DNA from: Planctomycetota bacterium
Lineage (GTDB): Bacteria; Planctomycetota; UBA1135; GCA-002686595
Assembly: GCA_029259595.1 (NCBI GenBank)
Contig: JAJDEW010000132.1
Location: 1 to 55,656 of the forward strand
DNA length: 55,656 nt
Reading direction: 5' to 3'
A program made the position numbers and the translations under genes. Below are positions 24,401 through 33,245 of the stretch, piece after piece. The notes under the pieces were generated by a model. The model did no database searches. It was not told where the DNA came from and worked only from the letters and a program-made list of their open reading frames with translations. The first letter of the stretch is position 1. Every line of letters begins with the position of its first letter.

Positions 24401-26284
24401 TCAGTGCGTGCGCGTGGAGAGCGCACCGAGGTACGCACCCTGCAAGGCCGCGTCCTCCGCACCGCGCCGGCGCGCGAGCGTCTCGACCGCCGCCAGCCCC
24501 CCCCATTCGCCGATCGCGAAGCCGACGCGACGGATGTCCGCTTCGGTCGCGTGCGCCGGAACCGACGAGAGCTCGTCGATCAGGACGTGCAGTCCCCCGG
24601 TCAAGAACAGCAGCCGTCCCGCCAGCACACTGACGTTGAACTCCGAATTCCAGAGGACCGCCCGCAGGATCTTGAGCGCGACGGGATCCCGGTACCGGAT
24701 CATGACGAGGGCCACCTCGACCGAGAGCTCGATGTCATCCTCGGCCGGAAACATCCCGCGCATCAGCGCGAGGTCCTGTTCGTTGGCGCCTTCCGAGAGA
24801 ACGCGCACGAGCCGCAGGCGCGTCTCGGACGGGATGTCGCGCGCGAGCCACCCGCGCAGGCTGTCGCGCGTCCGCAGTCGTCCGAGCTCGCCGAGCCCCA
24901 GCTCGAGCTCGAGCCGCACGTCATCGGGCAGGTCGGCGAGCACCAGCCCGGTGATGATGAACGAGTAAAGGCGGCTGTCCTTCGTGGCCCGCCCCATCGC
25001 GCGCAAGGCGGCGTCGCGCACCTTGCCCTGGCCCTCGTCGATCAGCTCGCGCAGCTCTTCCTCGGAACCGTCCGCGCCGAGCCGAAAGAGCGCCACCAGG
25101 GCCGCGCCCGTCACGGCCGGCGCCCGCGTGCGGGTCATGAAGAGGCGGATGTCCTCGATCCGCGCGGCTTCGCGCCCTTCGCCGAAGGCCTCGAGCACGC
25201 GCACCTGGCTCGCCGGAGAACCTGACGTCAGCTCGCGCAGGAGCCACTCGTGGTCCAGGAGTTCGCCTGCACGCAACAGGAGCACTCCCGCCAGCGATTG
25301 CAGCTCGGGGATCTCCCCGGCCAGCTTCAGGAGATCGACCGCCTTGCGTTCGATGCGGCGGTCGGCGATCTCCTCGAGCAGGATGCGCCATTCCTCGTTC
25401 GAAGCCGGCGCCCAGATCCCATCGGCGATCAGCTTGTGCAGATCGGTCGGCATCGTCGCGACGACCGCACGCAGGCGTGCCGGATTGTCGTCGTTCAGAA
25501 GGATCTCGAAGAAGTGATCCCGCACCGAGGCCGAGTTCGGATCGACCGAGGCCGACATCACGGTCCGATCCAGGAAGTCGCGGCGCTTCAGGACCTCCTC
25601 GACCAGCACGCTACGCCAGCGTTGACCGTCGACGAAGCCATAGCGACGCGCCGCCTCCCAGCGCAGATCGAGCAGCATGTCGAAGGCCGGCGACGGCCTG
25701 GGCGGTTCGCCACCCTCCGCCCAGGGCAGGCACACGTAGGCGCCTTCCTGGAAGTTCGAACGGGACCCGCGGGCGCTCTCGATCACGAAGCGGCGGCCCT
25801 CGTCGCCCGTGCGTACCAGTGCGATCGCGGCGTGGACTCCGAGCCCGGGTCCGAGCTCGTCGACCATCGTGCGCAGGGTCTTGAAGCCCGGCGTTCCCAG
25901 CTCGCCCATGGCCAGAATCGAGGCCCGTCGGACGTTCAGGTCGTCGATCTTGCCGATCGCTCGCAGCTCGAACACGTCGCCCGGGCCGCCCGCGCAGCCG
26001 AGCGCCAGGACGGCGGACAGGAGCCCCAGGGCGTCGTTTTCCCCGCTGCGCAACACGAGCCTGGCGCGGTCGGCCGAACTCGTCGAGAAGGAGATGCGCG
26101 CATCGCGCGCCAGCTTGTCGGCACGCGTCGGGGCCTCGAAGTGGCTCTGGATCCAGTCCGGCTTGGCGCGCCGCTTCTCGACGGTCGCCCCGAAGACGTC
26201 CTGGACGCCGTCGGCGGGCTCCTGCGGAGCCACGGCGGGCCCACCGGCGAGGGCGAGCAGCAGAACGAGGAGCGGCGGGTGCAT
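24401..26284 (-). CDS. Exported HEAT-repeat-like protein
   Basis: This 627-residue protein has a signal-like N-terminus (LLVLLLALAGGPAVAPQE), then about 12-15 helical pairs of HEAT/Armadillo style, for example VRRASILAMGELGTPGFKT, LVALFRLGADGSEEELREL and RDAALRAMGRATKDSR. Such solenoids bind partner proteins. No enzymatic residue cluster is seen, so the role is probably scaffolding or inhibition in the periplasm. It precedes the SAM hydroxide adenosyltransferase and arginase by 25 bp in the same operon. It lies 100 bp after the small carboxypeptidase-regulatory-like gene. A metabolic link to the downstream enzymes is not evident from sequence. Confidence 0.78.
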   Translation of the reverse strand: MHPPLLVLLLALAGGPAVAPQEPADGVQDVFGATVEKRRAKPDWIQSHFEAPTRADKLARDARISFSTSSADRARLVLRSGENDALGLLSAVLALGCAGGPGDVFELRAIGKIDDLNVRRASILAMGELGTPGFKTLRTMVDELGPGLGVHAAIALVRTGDEGRRFVIESARGSRSNFQEGAYVCLPWAEGGEPPRPSPAFDMLLDLRWEAARRYGFVDGQRWRSVLVEEVLKRRDFLDRTVMSASVDPNSASVRDHFFEILLNDDNPARLRAVVATMPTDLHKLIADGIWAPASNEEWRILLEEIADRRIERKAVDLLKLAGEIPELQSLAGVLLLRAGELLDHEWLLRELTSGSPASQVRVLEAFGEGREAARIEDIRLFMTRTRAPAVTGAALVALFRLGADGSEEELRELIDEGQGKVRDAALRAMGRATKDSRLYSFIITGLVLADLPDDVRLELELGLGELGRLRTRDSLRGWLARDIPSETRLRLVRVLSEGANEQDLALMRGMFPAEDDIELSVEVALVMIRYRDPVALKILRAVLWNSEFNVSVLAGRLLFLTGGLHVLIDELSSVPAHATEADIRRVGFAIGEWGGLAAVETLARRRGAEDAALQGAYLGALSTRTH

Positions 26285-26384
26285 CGAGGGACCTATCGGC
26301 CGAAAGCACGGAAAGATCGACCGCCGCGGGCTCAGGATCCCCCCGGCCGTGCGGGGACCGAGGCGGCGACCGAAGCGGCCCCGC

Positions 26385-26822
26385 TCACTTGCGCATGTGC
26401 AGGACGATCTCCAGGACGCCCGAGGAGAGGGGTCGCAGCTTCACGGAACCGGCCAGCCCCGTCTCGGTTGTGGCCTCGATCGTGCCGACGGTGCCCGGCA
26501 CGAGCCCCGTGAGCTCGAAACGGCCCTCGGCGTTCGTGCGGACCAGGACGCCGTTCGGTCCCTCGACCAGGACCCCGGCCAGGGGCTTGCGCGAGGCCGC
26601 GTCGATCGCGGTACCGAGGATGCGCGCGGGCCCGTGGGCGTTCTTCTCGGCCAGGACGGGCGCATGCTCGCCCTTCTCCCCCCCGTCGACGACGGTGCCG
26701 CAGGCGAGCGGCAGGAGTGTGGCCAATAGCAGGCCAAGGGGTGCGCCCGCGCTGGCCGGACGCGGGGTCGCCGGGCTCGGCCGGGCGCCGGAGCGCAGCC
26801 GGAGGATGGCGAGGTGCTTCAT
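26385..26822 (-). CDS. Small secreted carboxypeptidase-regulatory-like protein
   Basis: The 145-residue protein starts at 26822 with a basic stretch and a hydrophobic segment ending in LLATLLPLACGTV. This may be a signal peptide or weak lipobox, with Pro at the position that is usually Leu. The remainder is one carboxypeptidase-regulatory-like beta-sandwich: ILGTAIDAASRKPLAGVLVE, a GVLVRTNAEGRFELTGLVPG repeat-like strand, and IEATTETGLAG. This fold is common in surface proteins and does not itself bind sugars or catalyse. The start codon overlaps the stop of the phosphohexomutase by an ATGA junction, so translation is probably coupled. The extended frame upstream lies within that gene. Confidence 0.65.
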   Translation of the reverse strand: MKHLAILRLRSGARPSPATPRPASAGAPLGLLLATLLPLACGTVVDGGEKGEHAPVLAEKNAHGPARILGTAIDAASRKPLAGVLVEGPNGVLVRTNAEGRFELTGLVPGTVGTIEATTETGLAGSVKLRPLSSGVLEIVLHMRK

Positions 26823-28177
26823 ACAGGATCTCCCAGGAGTCGGGTCAGTTGATCCCGCTTCTCGTCCCGCAGCGCAGCGTGGGAGGCCTCGAGGTTGAGG
26901 CGGAGAAGGGGTTCGGTGTTCGAGGCGCGCACGTTGAACCACCACCACTCGGGGGCGTCCAGGTCGCCGAACTCGACGGTGATGCCATCGAGCTCGTCCT
27001 GCTTGCCGTCCGCGTAGTCCGAGCGCAGGCGCGCGATGGCGGCGTCCTTGTCCGGCACGCGGAAGTTGATCTCGCCGGTGGAATGGTAGCGGCGCAGACC
27101 GGACACGAGCTGGCTCAGAGTCTTGCCGCGGTTCTCGGCGCTGGACAGGAAGGTGAGCGCGCTCATCATCGCGATCACGCCCGAGTCGGTGGAGAAGTTC
27201 TTCGCGAAGTAGAAGTGGCCGGACAGCTCGCCGCCGAAGATCGCACCGCGCTTGCGCATCGTGGCCTTGATGAACGAATGCCCCACGCGTTCGCGGATGG
27301 GCTCGCCACCGGCGCGTCGGATCTCCTCCTTCACGACCCAGGAAGAACGCAGGTCGTAGATGATCCCGGCGCCGGGCTGTTCGGCGAGAAAACGCGGCGC
27401 GAGCAGCGCGGTCATGAGGTCGGCGCTGACCGTCCGCCCCGTCTCGTCGACGAAGCAGCAGCGGTCCGCGTCGCCATCGAAGGCCACGCCGAGCGCGGCC
27501 TTCTTCTCGCGCACGAGCTTCTGCACGTCGTGCAGGTTCTCTTCCTTGAGCGGGTTCGCTTCGTGGTTGGGAAAGGTGCCGTCCAGCTCCATGTAGAGCG
27601 AGGCGGCACGGATGTTCGGCACGCGCTCGAGGATCGGCGGCAGCGTGTAGGCGGCCATTCCGTTGGCGGCGTCCATCGCCACGACCATGGGCTGCCCCAG
27701 GTCGGCGAACTTCGCGACGTGACCGGCGTAATCCGCCAGGAGGTCGACCGTCTCTTCCTTGCCGCGCTGCGCCACCGGCGCCGGATACGGTCCCTCGCAG
27801 GTCTTCTGGATGTCCGCGATCCCCGTCGCCATCGAGACCGGCTTGGCGCCCTCACGACAGAGCTTCATCCCGTTGTACTGGCCCGGGTTGTGGCTCGCGG
27901 TCACGCACAGTCCGCCGTCGCAATCCAACGATCCGATCGCGAAGTAGGTCATCGGCGTCGAGGCCAACCCGAGCCGAATCACGTCGCAGCCGGCGTCGCG
28001 CATGCCTTCCGAAACGGCGTCGGCGAGCTCCGGAGAGTGCGTGCGCATGTCCTGGCCGACGACCAGCCGCTTCGCGCCCAAGAAGCGCGCGAAAGCGTTC
28101 CCGATTTTGCGGGCCATGTCCGCATCGAGCTCGGTGGGAACGATCCCACGAATGTCGTAGGCCTTGAAAATCGACAT
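26819..28177 (-). CDS. Phosphomannomutase/phosphoglucomutase
   Basis: This 452-residue protein belongs to the alpha-D-phosphohexomutase family. The phosphoserine loop is VTASHNPGQYNGMK, the metal loop is VAFDGDADRCCFV, the sugar-binding loop is FGGELSGHFYF and the phosphate-binding loop is RASNTEPLL. It converts hexose 6-phosphate to 1-phosphate for nucleotide-sugar and surface glycan synthesis; mannose and glucose cannot be separated by inspection. Start MSIFKAYDIRGIV is typical. The open frame upstream is in a different gene. Its stop is embedded in the start codon of the following small protein. The aminotransferase stop lies 104 bp upstream on the same strand. Confidence 0.93.
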   Translation of the reverse strand: MSIFKAYDIRGIVPTELDADMARKIGNAFARFLGAKRLVVGQDMRTHSPELADAVSEGMRDAGCDVIRLGLASTPMTYFAIGSLDCDGGLCVTASHNPGQYNGMKLCREGAKPVSMATGIADIQKTCEGPYPAPVAQRGKEETVDLLADYAGHVAKFADLGQPMVVAMDAANGMAAYTLPPILERVPNIRAASLYMELDGTFPNHEANPLKEENLHDVQKLVREKKAALGVAFDGDADRCCFVDETGRTVSADLMTALLAPRFLAEQPGAGIIYDLRSSWVVKEEIRRAGGEPIRERVGHSFIKATMRKRGAIFGGELSGHFYFAKNFSTDSGVIAMMSALTFLSSAENRGKTLSQLVSGLRRYHSTGEINFRVPDKDAAIARLRSDYADGKQDELDGITVEFGDLDAPEWWWFNVRASNTEPLLRLNLEASHAALRDEKRDQLTRLLGDPV

Positions 28178-28281
28178 GAAGAGAGAGGTCTTGGTCCGGG
28201 GTGAACGGGCGTGCGCAGAGGATAGCGCTCCCTCCCGTCCGAGTCCCCCGGAAACGGCCCCCCCGGCCCTCCGCTCGCCGT

Positions 28282-29451
28282 TCAGGCCGGTTGGAGCGCG
28301 GCCCGGACGCGCTCCAGCGCCGTCCGGATCGAGGCGAGGCTGCTGGCGTAGCTGAAGCGCAGGTAGCCCTCCCCCAGCGCGCCGAAGGCGGTCCCGGCGA
28401 CGGTCGCGACGCCGACGTCCTCGAGCAGGCGGTCCTGCAGCTCGCGCGACGAGAACCCGGTGCCAGTGATGTTGGGAAAGGCGTAGAAGGCGCCCTTCGG
28501 CATCACGCACGAGAAGCCCGGGATCGCGTTGAGCTCGTCGACGATCGCGACACGCCGCTCGTCGAAGGCGGCCAGCATGCGATCGACTTCGTCCTGCGGA
28601 CCACGCAGGGCTTCGATGCCGGCGACCTGGACCGGCGCGCTCGGGCACGAGTTGTTGTTGATCTGCAAGCGCTCGGCCTGGGCGATGAGCTCCTTCGGCC
28701 AGTAGCCCCAGCCGAGCCGCCAACCGGTCATCGAGAAGGTCTTGCTCCACCCATCGAGCACGATCAGCCGATCGCGGATCGACTCGTAGCCGAGCAGCGA
28801 GTGATGCCGCGCATCCCCGTAGACCATGCGCGAGTAGATCTCGTCGGCCAGCACGACGACGTGCGGGTGCGCCTCGAGCCCAGCGACCAGACGATCGAGC
28901 GCCGCCTTCTCGATGACGCCCCCGGTCGGGTTCGCGGGCGTGTTCACGATCAAGAGTCGCGTGTTCGGCGTGATCTTCGCGAGCACGGCGTCCGGGTCGA
29001 ACTGGAAGCCCTTGTCCTCTCGCAGCTCGATCGGAACGGCCTTCGCACCCGAGAACTCGATCATCGACTGATAGATCGGAAAGCCCGGGTTCGGATACAG
29101 GATCTCGGCTCCGGCCTCGCCGAACATCTGGATCGCGAAGGTCATCGTCGGCTTGCCGCCTGGGACGATCATCACGCGCTCGGGATCGATCGTGACTCCA
29201 CGGAAGCGCTGCACGTCCTCGACGACGGCATGCCGCAGCTCGGGCAGCCCCTTGGCCGGCGTGTAGAAGTGGTAGCCGTCCTTCAAGGCCTTGCGGCCGG
29301 CCTCGACGATGTTCGCTGGCGTGTGGAAGTCCGGGGCACCGATTCCGAGGTTGATGATGTCCTTGCCGCGAGCCTCGAGCGCCTTGGCGCGCGCGAGGAT
29401 CTCGAAGGCGGACTCCGTGCCCAAACGGGACATTCGTTTCGCGAGTTGCAT
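28282..29451 (-). CDS. Class I/II aminotransferase (aspartate or LL-DAP type)
   Basis: The 389-residue PLP enzyme has fold type I motifs in order: NLGIGAPDFHTPANI, YTPAKGLPELRHA, VNTPANPTGGVIE and ADEIYSRMVYGD. The PLP lysine lies in DGWSKTFSMTGWRLGW. The terminal LRFSYASSLASI supplies the substrate-carboxylate Arg. It could be an aspartate aminotransferase or an LL-diaminopimelate-type enzyme; no sequence feature decides. Start MQLAKRMSRLGTESAF is normal for this family. A plausible promoter lies 41-70 bases upstream at 29492-29521 on this strand. The next gene downstream is the phosphohexomutase. Confidence 0.9.
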   Translation of the reverse strand: MQLAKRMSRLGTESAFEILARAKALEARGKDIINLGIGAPDFHTPANIVEAGRKALKDGYHFYTPAKGLPELRHAVVEDVQRFRGVTIDPERVMIVPGGKPTMTFAIQMFGEAGAEILYPNPGFPIYQSMIEFSGAKAVPIELREDKGFQFDPDAVLAKITPNTRLLIVNTPANPTGGVIEKAALDRLVAGLEAHPHVVVLADEIYSRMVYGDARHHSLLGYESIRDRLIVLDGWSKTFSMTGWRLGWGYWPKELIAQAERLQINNNSCPSAPVQVAGIEALRGPQDEVDRMLAAFDERRVAIVDELNAIPGFSCVMPKGAFYAFPNITGTGFSSRELQDRLLEDVGVATVAGTAFGALGEGYLRFSYASSLASIRTALERVRAALQPA

Positions 29452-29491
29452 CCGGATCCTGAAGGGGTTCTCGAGGGGAGAGCGGACGCAG

Positions 29492-29521
29492 AGCCTACGT
29501 CTCCGCGCGGGAAACGGTCAA
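29492..29521 (-). promoter_or_regulatory. Predicted sigma-70-type promoter of the aminotransferase
   Basis: On the minus strand TTGACC (29521-29516) and TAGGCT (29497-29492) are separated by 18 bases, with the ATG 41 bases further on. The -35 matches the consensus at five of six positions; the -10 is weaker but of TAxxxT form. The 194-bp gap 29452-29645 otherwise shows no gene or RNA. Confidence 0.35.
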
Positions 29522-29645
29522 CCCACGCCGTGCGCGCCGCAGAAAAGAGAAGCTCGTTGAAGACCCGAAAGCCGCGCCGAATCCACCGCTTCGCCTGCGG
29601 TTCCAGGTGCCTCACCCCGCGAGCTCGGGATGGGTGCGGGCAGCC

Positions 29646-30548
29646 TCAGCCGTACAAGACCCAGGCGACGGTCGCGGCCCAGGAGAGCGTGTTCACCAGG
29701 AACAGGACGTCGCCGCCGAGGAAGATCCGTGCCGGATTCCCCCCGCCGAGGCCGTTCTGGACGATCAGCATGTAGCGCCCGATCCCGAAGGCCACGAAGG
29801 GCACCGTCCAGAAGAGATCGTCGCCGAACTTCAGCACCGTCCCCGCATCGACCGTGTACATCGTGTAGCAGACGATCGTGCAGGCCGCGAGCACGGACAC
29901 CATCTGGTCCAGGAACTCGATCGTGTACTCGCTCAGGTTGCGTCGGTGCGCACGTCCCTCCTCGCCCAGCAACGTGAGCTCGGCGCGCCGCTTGTTCAGC
30001 GCCAGGAAGAGCGCCAGGAAGAGCGTGCACAGGATCAACCAGTGCGACACTTCGGCCTGCGCCGCGGCCCCGCCGACCAGCACGCGCAAGAGAAAGCCCG
30101 ACGCGATGCAAAAGGCGTCCAGCAGGACGAACTGCTTCAGCTTCAGGGTGTAGGCCACGTTGACGACCAGATAGACCGCCAACATCGCGCTGACCGACCA
30201 GGATCCGTCCGGCGTCGCCACGCCCCCCAGCAAGAGCGCCCCGAGCGCCAGGACGAGCGACGCGACCAGGGCCGCGTTGCTCGACAGCTCACCGCTCGCG
30301 ATCGGGCGCTTGCGCTTCTCCGGGTGCGCGCGGTCGCTCTCCGCGTCCTGCACACCGTTGAAGAGGTAGACCGAGCTCGAGACCAGGCAGAAGGACAGGA
30401 AGGCCAGGGCGACGTGCCAGATGTCCGCCTCGACGATCGCGCTCGCCCGCCCCTTCTCCCCGCCGAGAAACAAGAGCGGCGCCAGCACGAAGACGTTCTT
30501 CGACCACTGGCGGATGCGGAGCGCGCGTACGAGGACGGGAACGTTCAT
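29646..30548 (-). CDS. UbiA-family prenyltransferase (decaprenyl-phosphate phosphoribosyltransferase-like)
   Basis: The 300-residue membrane protein has about nine hydrophobic helices. The first UbiA motif reads YLFNGVQDAESDRAHP and is followed by KRKRPIASG. This HP-KR-RPIASG extension is characteristic of the DPPR synthase branch, which makes polyprenyl-phosphoryl-ribose from PRPP. The usual NDxxDxxxD has Gly in the second place (NG-VQ-D). The second acidic cluster appears further on near LLDAFCIASGFLLRV. The product is a lipid-linked pentose used for cell-wall arabinan in Actinobacteria; here the end product is unknown. The sulfatase-TPR gene ends 47 bp upstream on the same strand. Confidence 0.85.
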   Translation of the reverse strand: MNVPVLVRALRIRQWSKNVFVLAPLLFLGGEKGRASAIVEADIWHVALAFLSFCLVSSSVYLFNGVQDAESDRAHPEKRKRPIASGELSSNAALVASLVLALGALLLGGVATPDGSWSVSAMLAVYLVVNVAYTLKLKQFVLLDAFCIASGFLLRVLVGGAAAQAEVSHWLILCTLFLALFLALNKRRAELTLLGEEGRAHRRNLSEYTIEFLDQMVSVLAACTIVCYTMYTVDAGTVLKFGDDLFWTVPFVAFGIGRYMLIVQNGLGGGNPARIFLGGDVLFLVNTLSWAATVAWVLYG

Positions 30549-30595
30549 GGTCGGGGGACGAGAGGGGCCAGCGGCCGCAGCATCGGGCGAGCGCG

Positions 30596-32407
30596 TCAGC
30601 GCAGTCGTGCGCGGGCGCGTTCGATGCGCTTCTCCGCCGCAGCGCGCACGCGGTACGGATCGACCTCGATCGCACGGGCGAAGGCGGCCAGGGCTTCCTG
30701 CAGGCGGCCTGTGGCGGCCAGGCTGTCACCGCGGGCGATCTGGATGCCGCCGTGGTAGGGGTCGATGGCTTCGGCGCGGTCGAGGACGCGGGCCGCTTCG
30801 GCATGCGCGCCCTCCTGGATCAGGAGCTGGGCGAGGAGCAGCTCGGAATCGGCGCTCGGACGGATCGCGTTGTGGAGGTAGAGCGTCGTCTTGGCCTCGT
30901 CCGTGCGACCGAGCAGCGCGAGGACCGTCGCCTTGTTGATCAGAACGCGACGGTGGCGCGGAGACTTCGTCTCGATCGCTTCGATCAGGGTCAACGCTTC
31001 CGCGAGCTTGCCTTGCTCGATCAGGGTCTCCGAGCGCCCCACGTCGGACAGGACCGACAGCATGCGCTTGGGATCCGCGAGCCCCTCACGGTCCTCCGGC
31101 GCGACGCCGTCGACGTAGCCGAGCGCCTCGAGCCGGGCCGTGGCCGCAGGATCCAGGGGCACGGACGAGGCCGCGACGGCCTGGATCGTCGGCCAGTCCC
31201 CGAGCAGTCCGTCGAGGCGCGTCTCGAGGGCGCTCCATTCGGGGCGCCGGTCGGAGGCGCCGTAGAGGTTGTTGCGCTCGTCCGGATCCTTGGCCAGATC
31301 GTAGTACTCGCTCGACGGGGCGAGCACGAACTTGTCCTCGTGCCGACGCAGGCCGTAGAGCGGCGACCAGCCGCTCTCGAAGTAGGGCGCCAAGGCCTCC
31401 ATGTAGACGCTGCGCCCTTGCTTCCAGCCGGGCTGCAAGAGGCTCGTCCCGTCGCGCGCCGTCGTGTCGCGCACGCCGAGCAGATCACACAGGGTCGGGA
31501 CGATGTCCATCGTGGCCGCGACGCCGTCGGCGACGACGGTCCCACCGTCGAGCAGGCCGGGCACCGAGAGGATCAAGGGCACGCGCATGACCGCGTCGTA
31601 GAGCAACATGCCGTGCGTGGACTCGCCGTGCTCGCCCAGGCTCTCGCCGTGATCGGCGACGAGCAGAAAGACCGTACGGTCGAGCAGGTCGGCGTCCTCG
31701 AGCGTCGTGACGAGCCGTCCGAGCTCGCGATCGACGGAGGCGATCTCGCCGTCGTACGGCTCGCCGGCGGCCACGGCGGCCGGTGGCTCGTAGGGAAAGT
31801 GCGGGTCGAAGTAGTGCACCCAGAGGAGGAACGGTTGTTCGCTCGAACGCGCACGCAGCCAGGTCGTCGCCGCGTCGGTCACGTCCGCCGCCGAGCGCTC
31901 GTTGAAGTCGCCGTAAGCCGCGCCGCCGGCCAGCGCGTCGTCGTAGCGCTCGAAGCCCTGGTCGAGCCCGAAGCGCGCGTCGAGGACGAAGGCGGACACG
32001 AAGGCCGCCGTGGCATACCCCTCGGACGAGAGCACCTCGGCCAGGGTCGCTTGCTCGGCTCCCAGGACGAACTCGCCGTTCTCGCGCACGCCGTGATTGG
32101 GCGGGAGGAGGCCGGTCAGGATCGTGGCGTGCGACGGCAGCGTCATCGGTGCGGCGCTGACGGCATCGGCGAAGCGCACGCCGCGCGCAGCGAGTCCGTC
32201 GATGATCGGCGTGCGCGCTTGCGCGTAACCGTAGCACCCGAGCCGGTCCGCGCGCGTCGTGTCGAGGGTCACGAGCACCACGTGGAAGCCCCGGGCCGCA
32301 CCGGTCGTCAGCGCCGCGGGCAGGCCCTGGGGCTCGCCGCAGGCCGAGAGGGCGGCCAGGAGGACCGCTCCGAACCCGGCCCGCCAGGTCTTGCCCTTCA
32401 CGTGCAC
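30596..32407 (-). CDS. Sulfatase-fold lipoprotein with C-terminal TPR domain
   Basis: A lipobox (LSAC, Cys23) predicts a lipid-anchored protein. The catalytic part has VLVTLDTTRADRLGCYGY (D49) and VADHGESLGEHGES. At the nucleophile site it reads APMTLPSHATILTG, so Thr89 replaces Cys/Ser, as in the protein at 7056. A TPR-like helical region follows from about residue 450 to the end, with units such as LIEQGKLAEALTLIEAIETK and ARGDSLAATGRLQEALAAF. The 603-residue length fits sulfatase-TPR fusions. Thr-nucleophile members tend to be phosphotransferases or phosphoester hydrolases, so the sulfatase label is structural only. The pseudopilin gene stops 19 bp upstream, and the prenyltransferase gene begins 47 bp downstream. 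Confidence 0.88.
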   Translation of the reverse strand: MHVKGKTWRAGFGAVLLAALSACGEPQGLPAALTTGAARGFHVVLVTLDTTRADRLGCYGYAQARTPIIDGLAARGVRFADAVSAAPMTLPSHATILTGLLPPNHGVRENGEFVLGAEQATLAEVLSSEGYATAAFVSAFVLDARFGLDQGFERYDDALAGGAAYGDFNERSAADVTDAATTWLRARSSEQPFLLWVHYFDPHFPYEPPAAVAAGEPYDGEIASVDRELGRLVTTLEDADLLDRTVFLLVADHGESLGEHGESTHGMLLYDAVMRVPLILSVPGLLDGGTVVADGVAATMDIVPTLCDLLGVRDTTARDGTSLLQPGWKQGRSVYMEALAPYFESGWSPLYGLRRHEDKFVLAPSSEYYDLAKDPDERNNLYGASDRRPEWSALETRLDGLLGDWPTIQAVAASSVPLDPAATARLEALGYVDGVAPEDREGLADPKRMLSVLSDVGRSETLIEQGKLAEALTLIEAIETKSPRHRRVLINKATVLALLGRTDEAKTTLYLHNAIRPSADSELLLAQLLIQEGAHAEAARVLDRAEAIDPYHGGIQIARGDSLAATGRLQEALAAFARAIEVDPYRVRAAAEKRIERARARLR

Positions 32408-32426
32408 GTCCTGTCCGAGCGCACGC

Positions 32427-33083
32427 TCAGTCGAGCGAGAGCTTCTGCAGGTCTTCGACCGGCGAGTCCGGCCCCACCTGGAGCAGATCTTCCTCGGGAT
32501 CGATCTCTCCCCTTTCGCGCAGCAGAACGACCTCGAAGGTCTGGATGGAGCCGTCGCCGTACAGGACGTTGGTCGTCGTGGGATGGTTCATGCCACCGTC
32601 GTTGTCGTCGGCGACGAGCGGCTCCTTGCCCGAGAGCTTGCGCAGCGGGTAATTCTTCGTGTCGCGCCCGGCGTAGGCCGAGTAGCTGCCTTCGACCAGT
32701 TCCAGATCCTTCCACCAGTCCTGCCAGTCGAGCTGACCGATGTCGAGGGCGCCCTTGTCGACCGCCGGGCACGTGAGACGCTCGGCGTTGGTCTTCGTCT
32801 GCTCGACGGCCTCGCGGCTGTAGAGCTGGGCGAAGAAGCGCACGCCGCTCTCGTTGGGCAGGGTCTTGTACTTGGTCTGGTACAGCGTGATCCCGGAGTG
32901 AATCGCCTTCAGGTTCTGGGAGCAGGCGGTCACCTTCGAGGCCTCGATCGAGTCGGTGACCATCGGGAGCAGGGCCGCGGCCAGGATCCCGATGATGAGG
33001 ATCACGGCCAGGAGCTCGATCAGCGTGAAGGCGCGCCGGGCGGTCGCGCGGGTACCGCGGAGGACGAGATGAATCGGTCGCAT
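32427..33083 (-). CDS. Type II secretion-like pseudopilin
   Basis: The 218-residue protein starts with a short basic leader and a prepilin N-methylation motif: RRAFTLIELLAVILIIGILAAALLP. The residue before the cleavable Phe is Ala rather than the usual Gly, and the conserved Glu at position +5 is present. A hydrophobic N-terminal helix is followed by a variable globular region with only a few cysteines (CSQNLKAIHSGI, LTCPAVDKG). It resembles GspG/H-type or Planctomycete DUF1559-like pseudopilins, but the DUF1559 C-terminal marks are not seen. No secretin, ATPase or prepilin peptidase is in the window. It starts 163 bp after the metK stop on the same strand. Confidence 0.85.
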   Translation of the reverse strand: MRPIHLVLRGTRATARRAFTLIELLAVILIIGILAAALLPMVTDSIEASKVTACSQNLKAIHSGITLYQTKYKTLPNESGVRFFAQLYSREAVEQTKTNAERLTCPAVDKGALDIGQLDWQDWWKDLELVEGSYSAYAGRDTKNYPLRKLSGKEPLVADDNDGGMNHPTTTNVLYGDGSIQTFEVVLLRERGEIDPEEDLLQVGPDSPVEDLQKLSLD

Positions 33084-33175
33084 GGGAGCCAGGAAGGGTA
33101 GGAGCGGGTCGGCCCCGTTCTACCCCACTCTGTCCGGGGAGTCACCCGCGGGCTGACGTGAAGGGCGGAAACGGG

Positions 33176-33201
33176 CCCGGGCGGGGCGTCGCCCCCCTGG
33201 G
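33176..33201 (-). terminator. Hairpin downstream of metK
   Basis: CCCGGG-C-GGGGCG (33176-33188) pairs with CGCCCC-CCTGGG (33190-33201), giving about 12 base pairs with one bulge and a one-base centre. It begins 45 bases after the metK stop on the minus strand and is followed by a modest CGTTTCCGCCCTTC stretch. Without a clear U-tract it may be Rho-dependent or just separate metK from the pseudopilin gene. Confidence 0.4.
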
Positions 33202-33245
33202 CCTTGCGGCCGGGGTCCGGCAGCGCGTGGGCCGCTCGACCCCGC

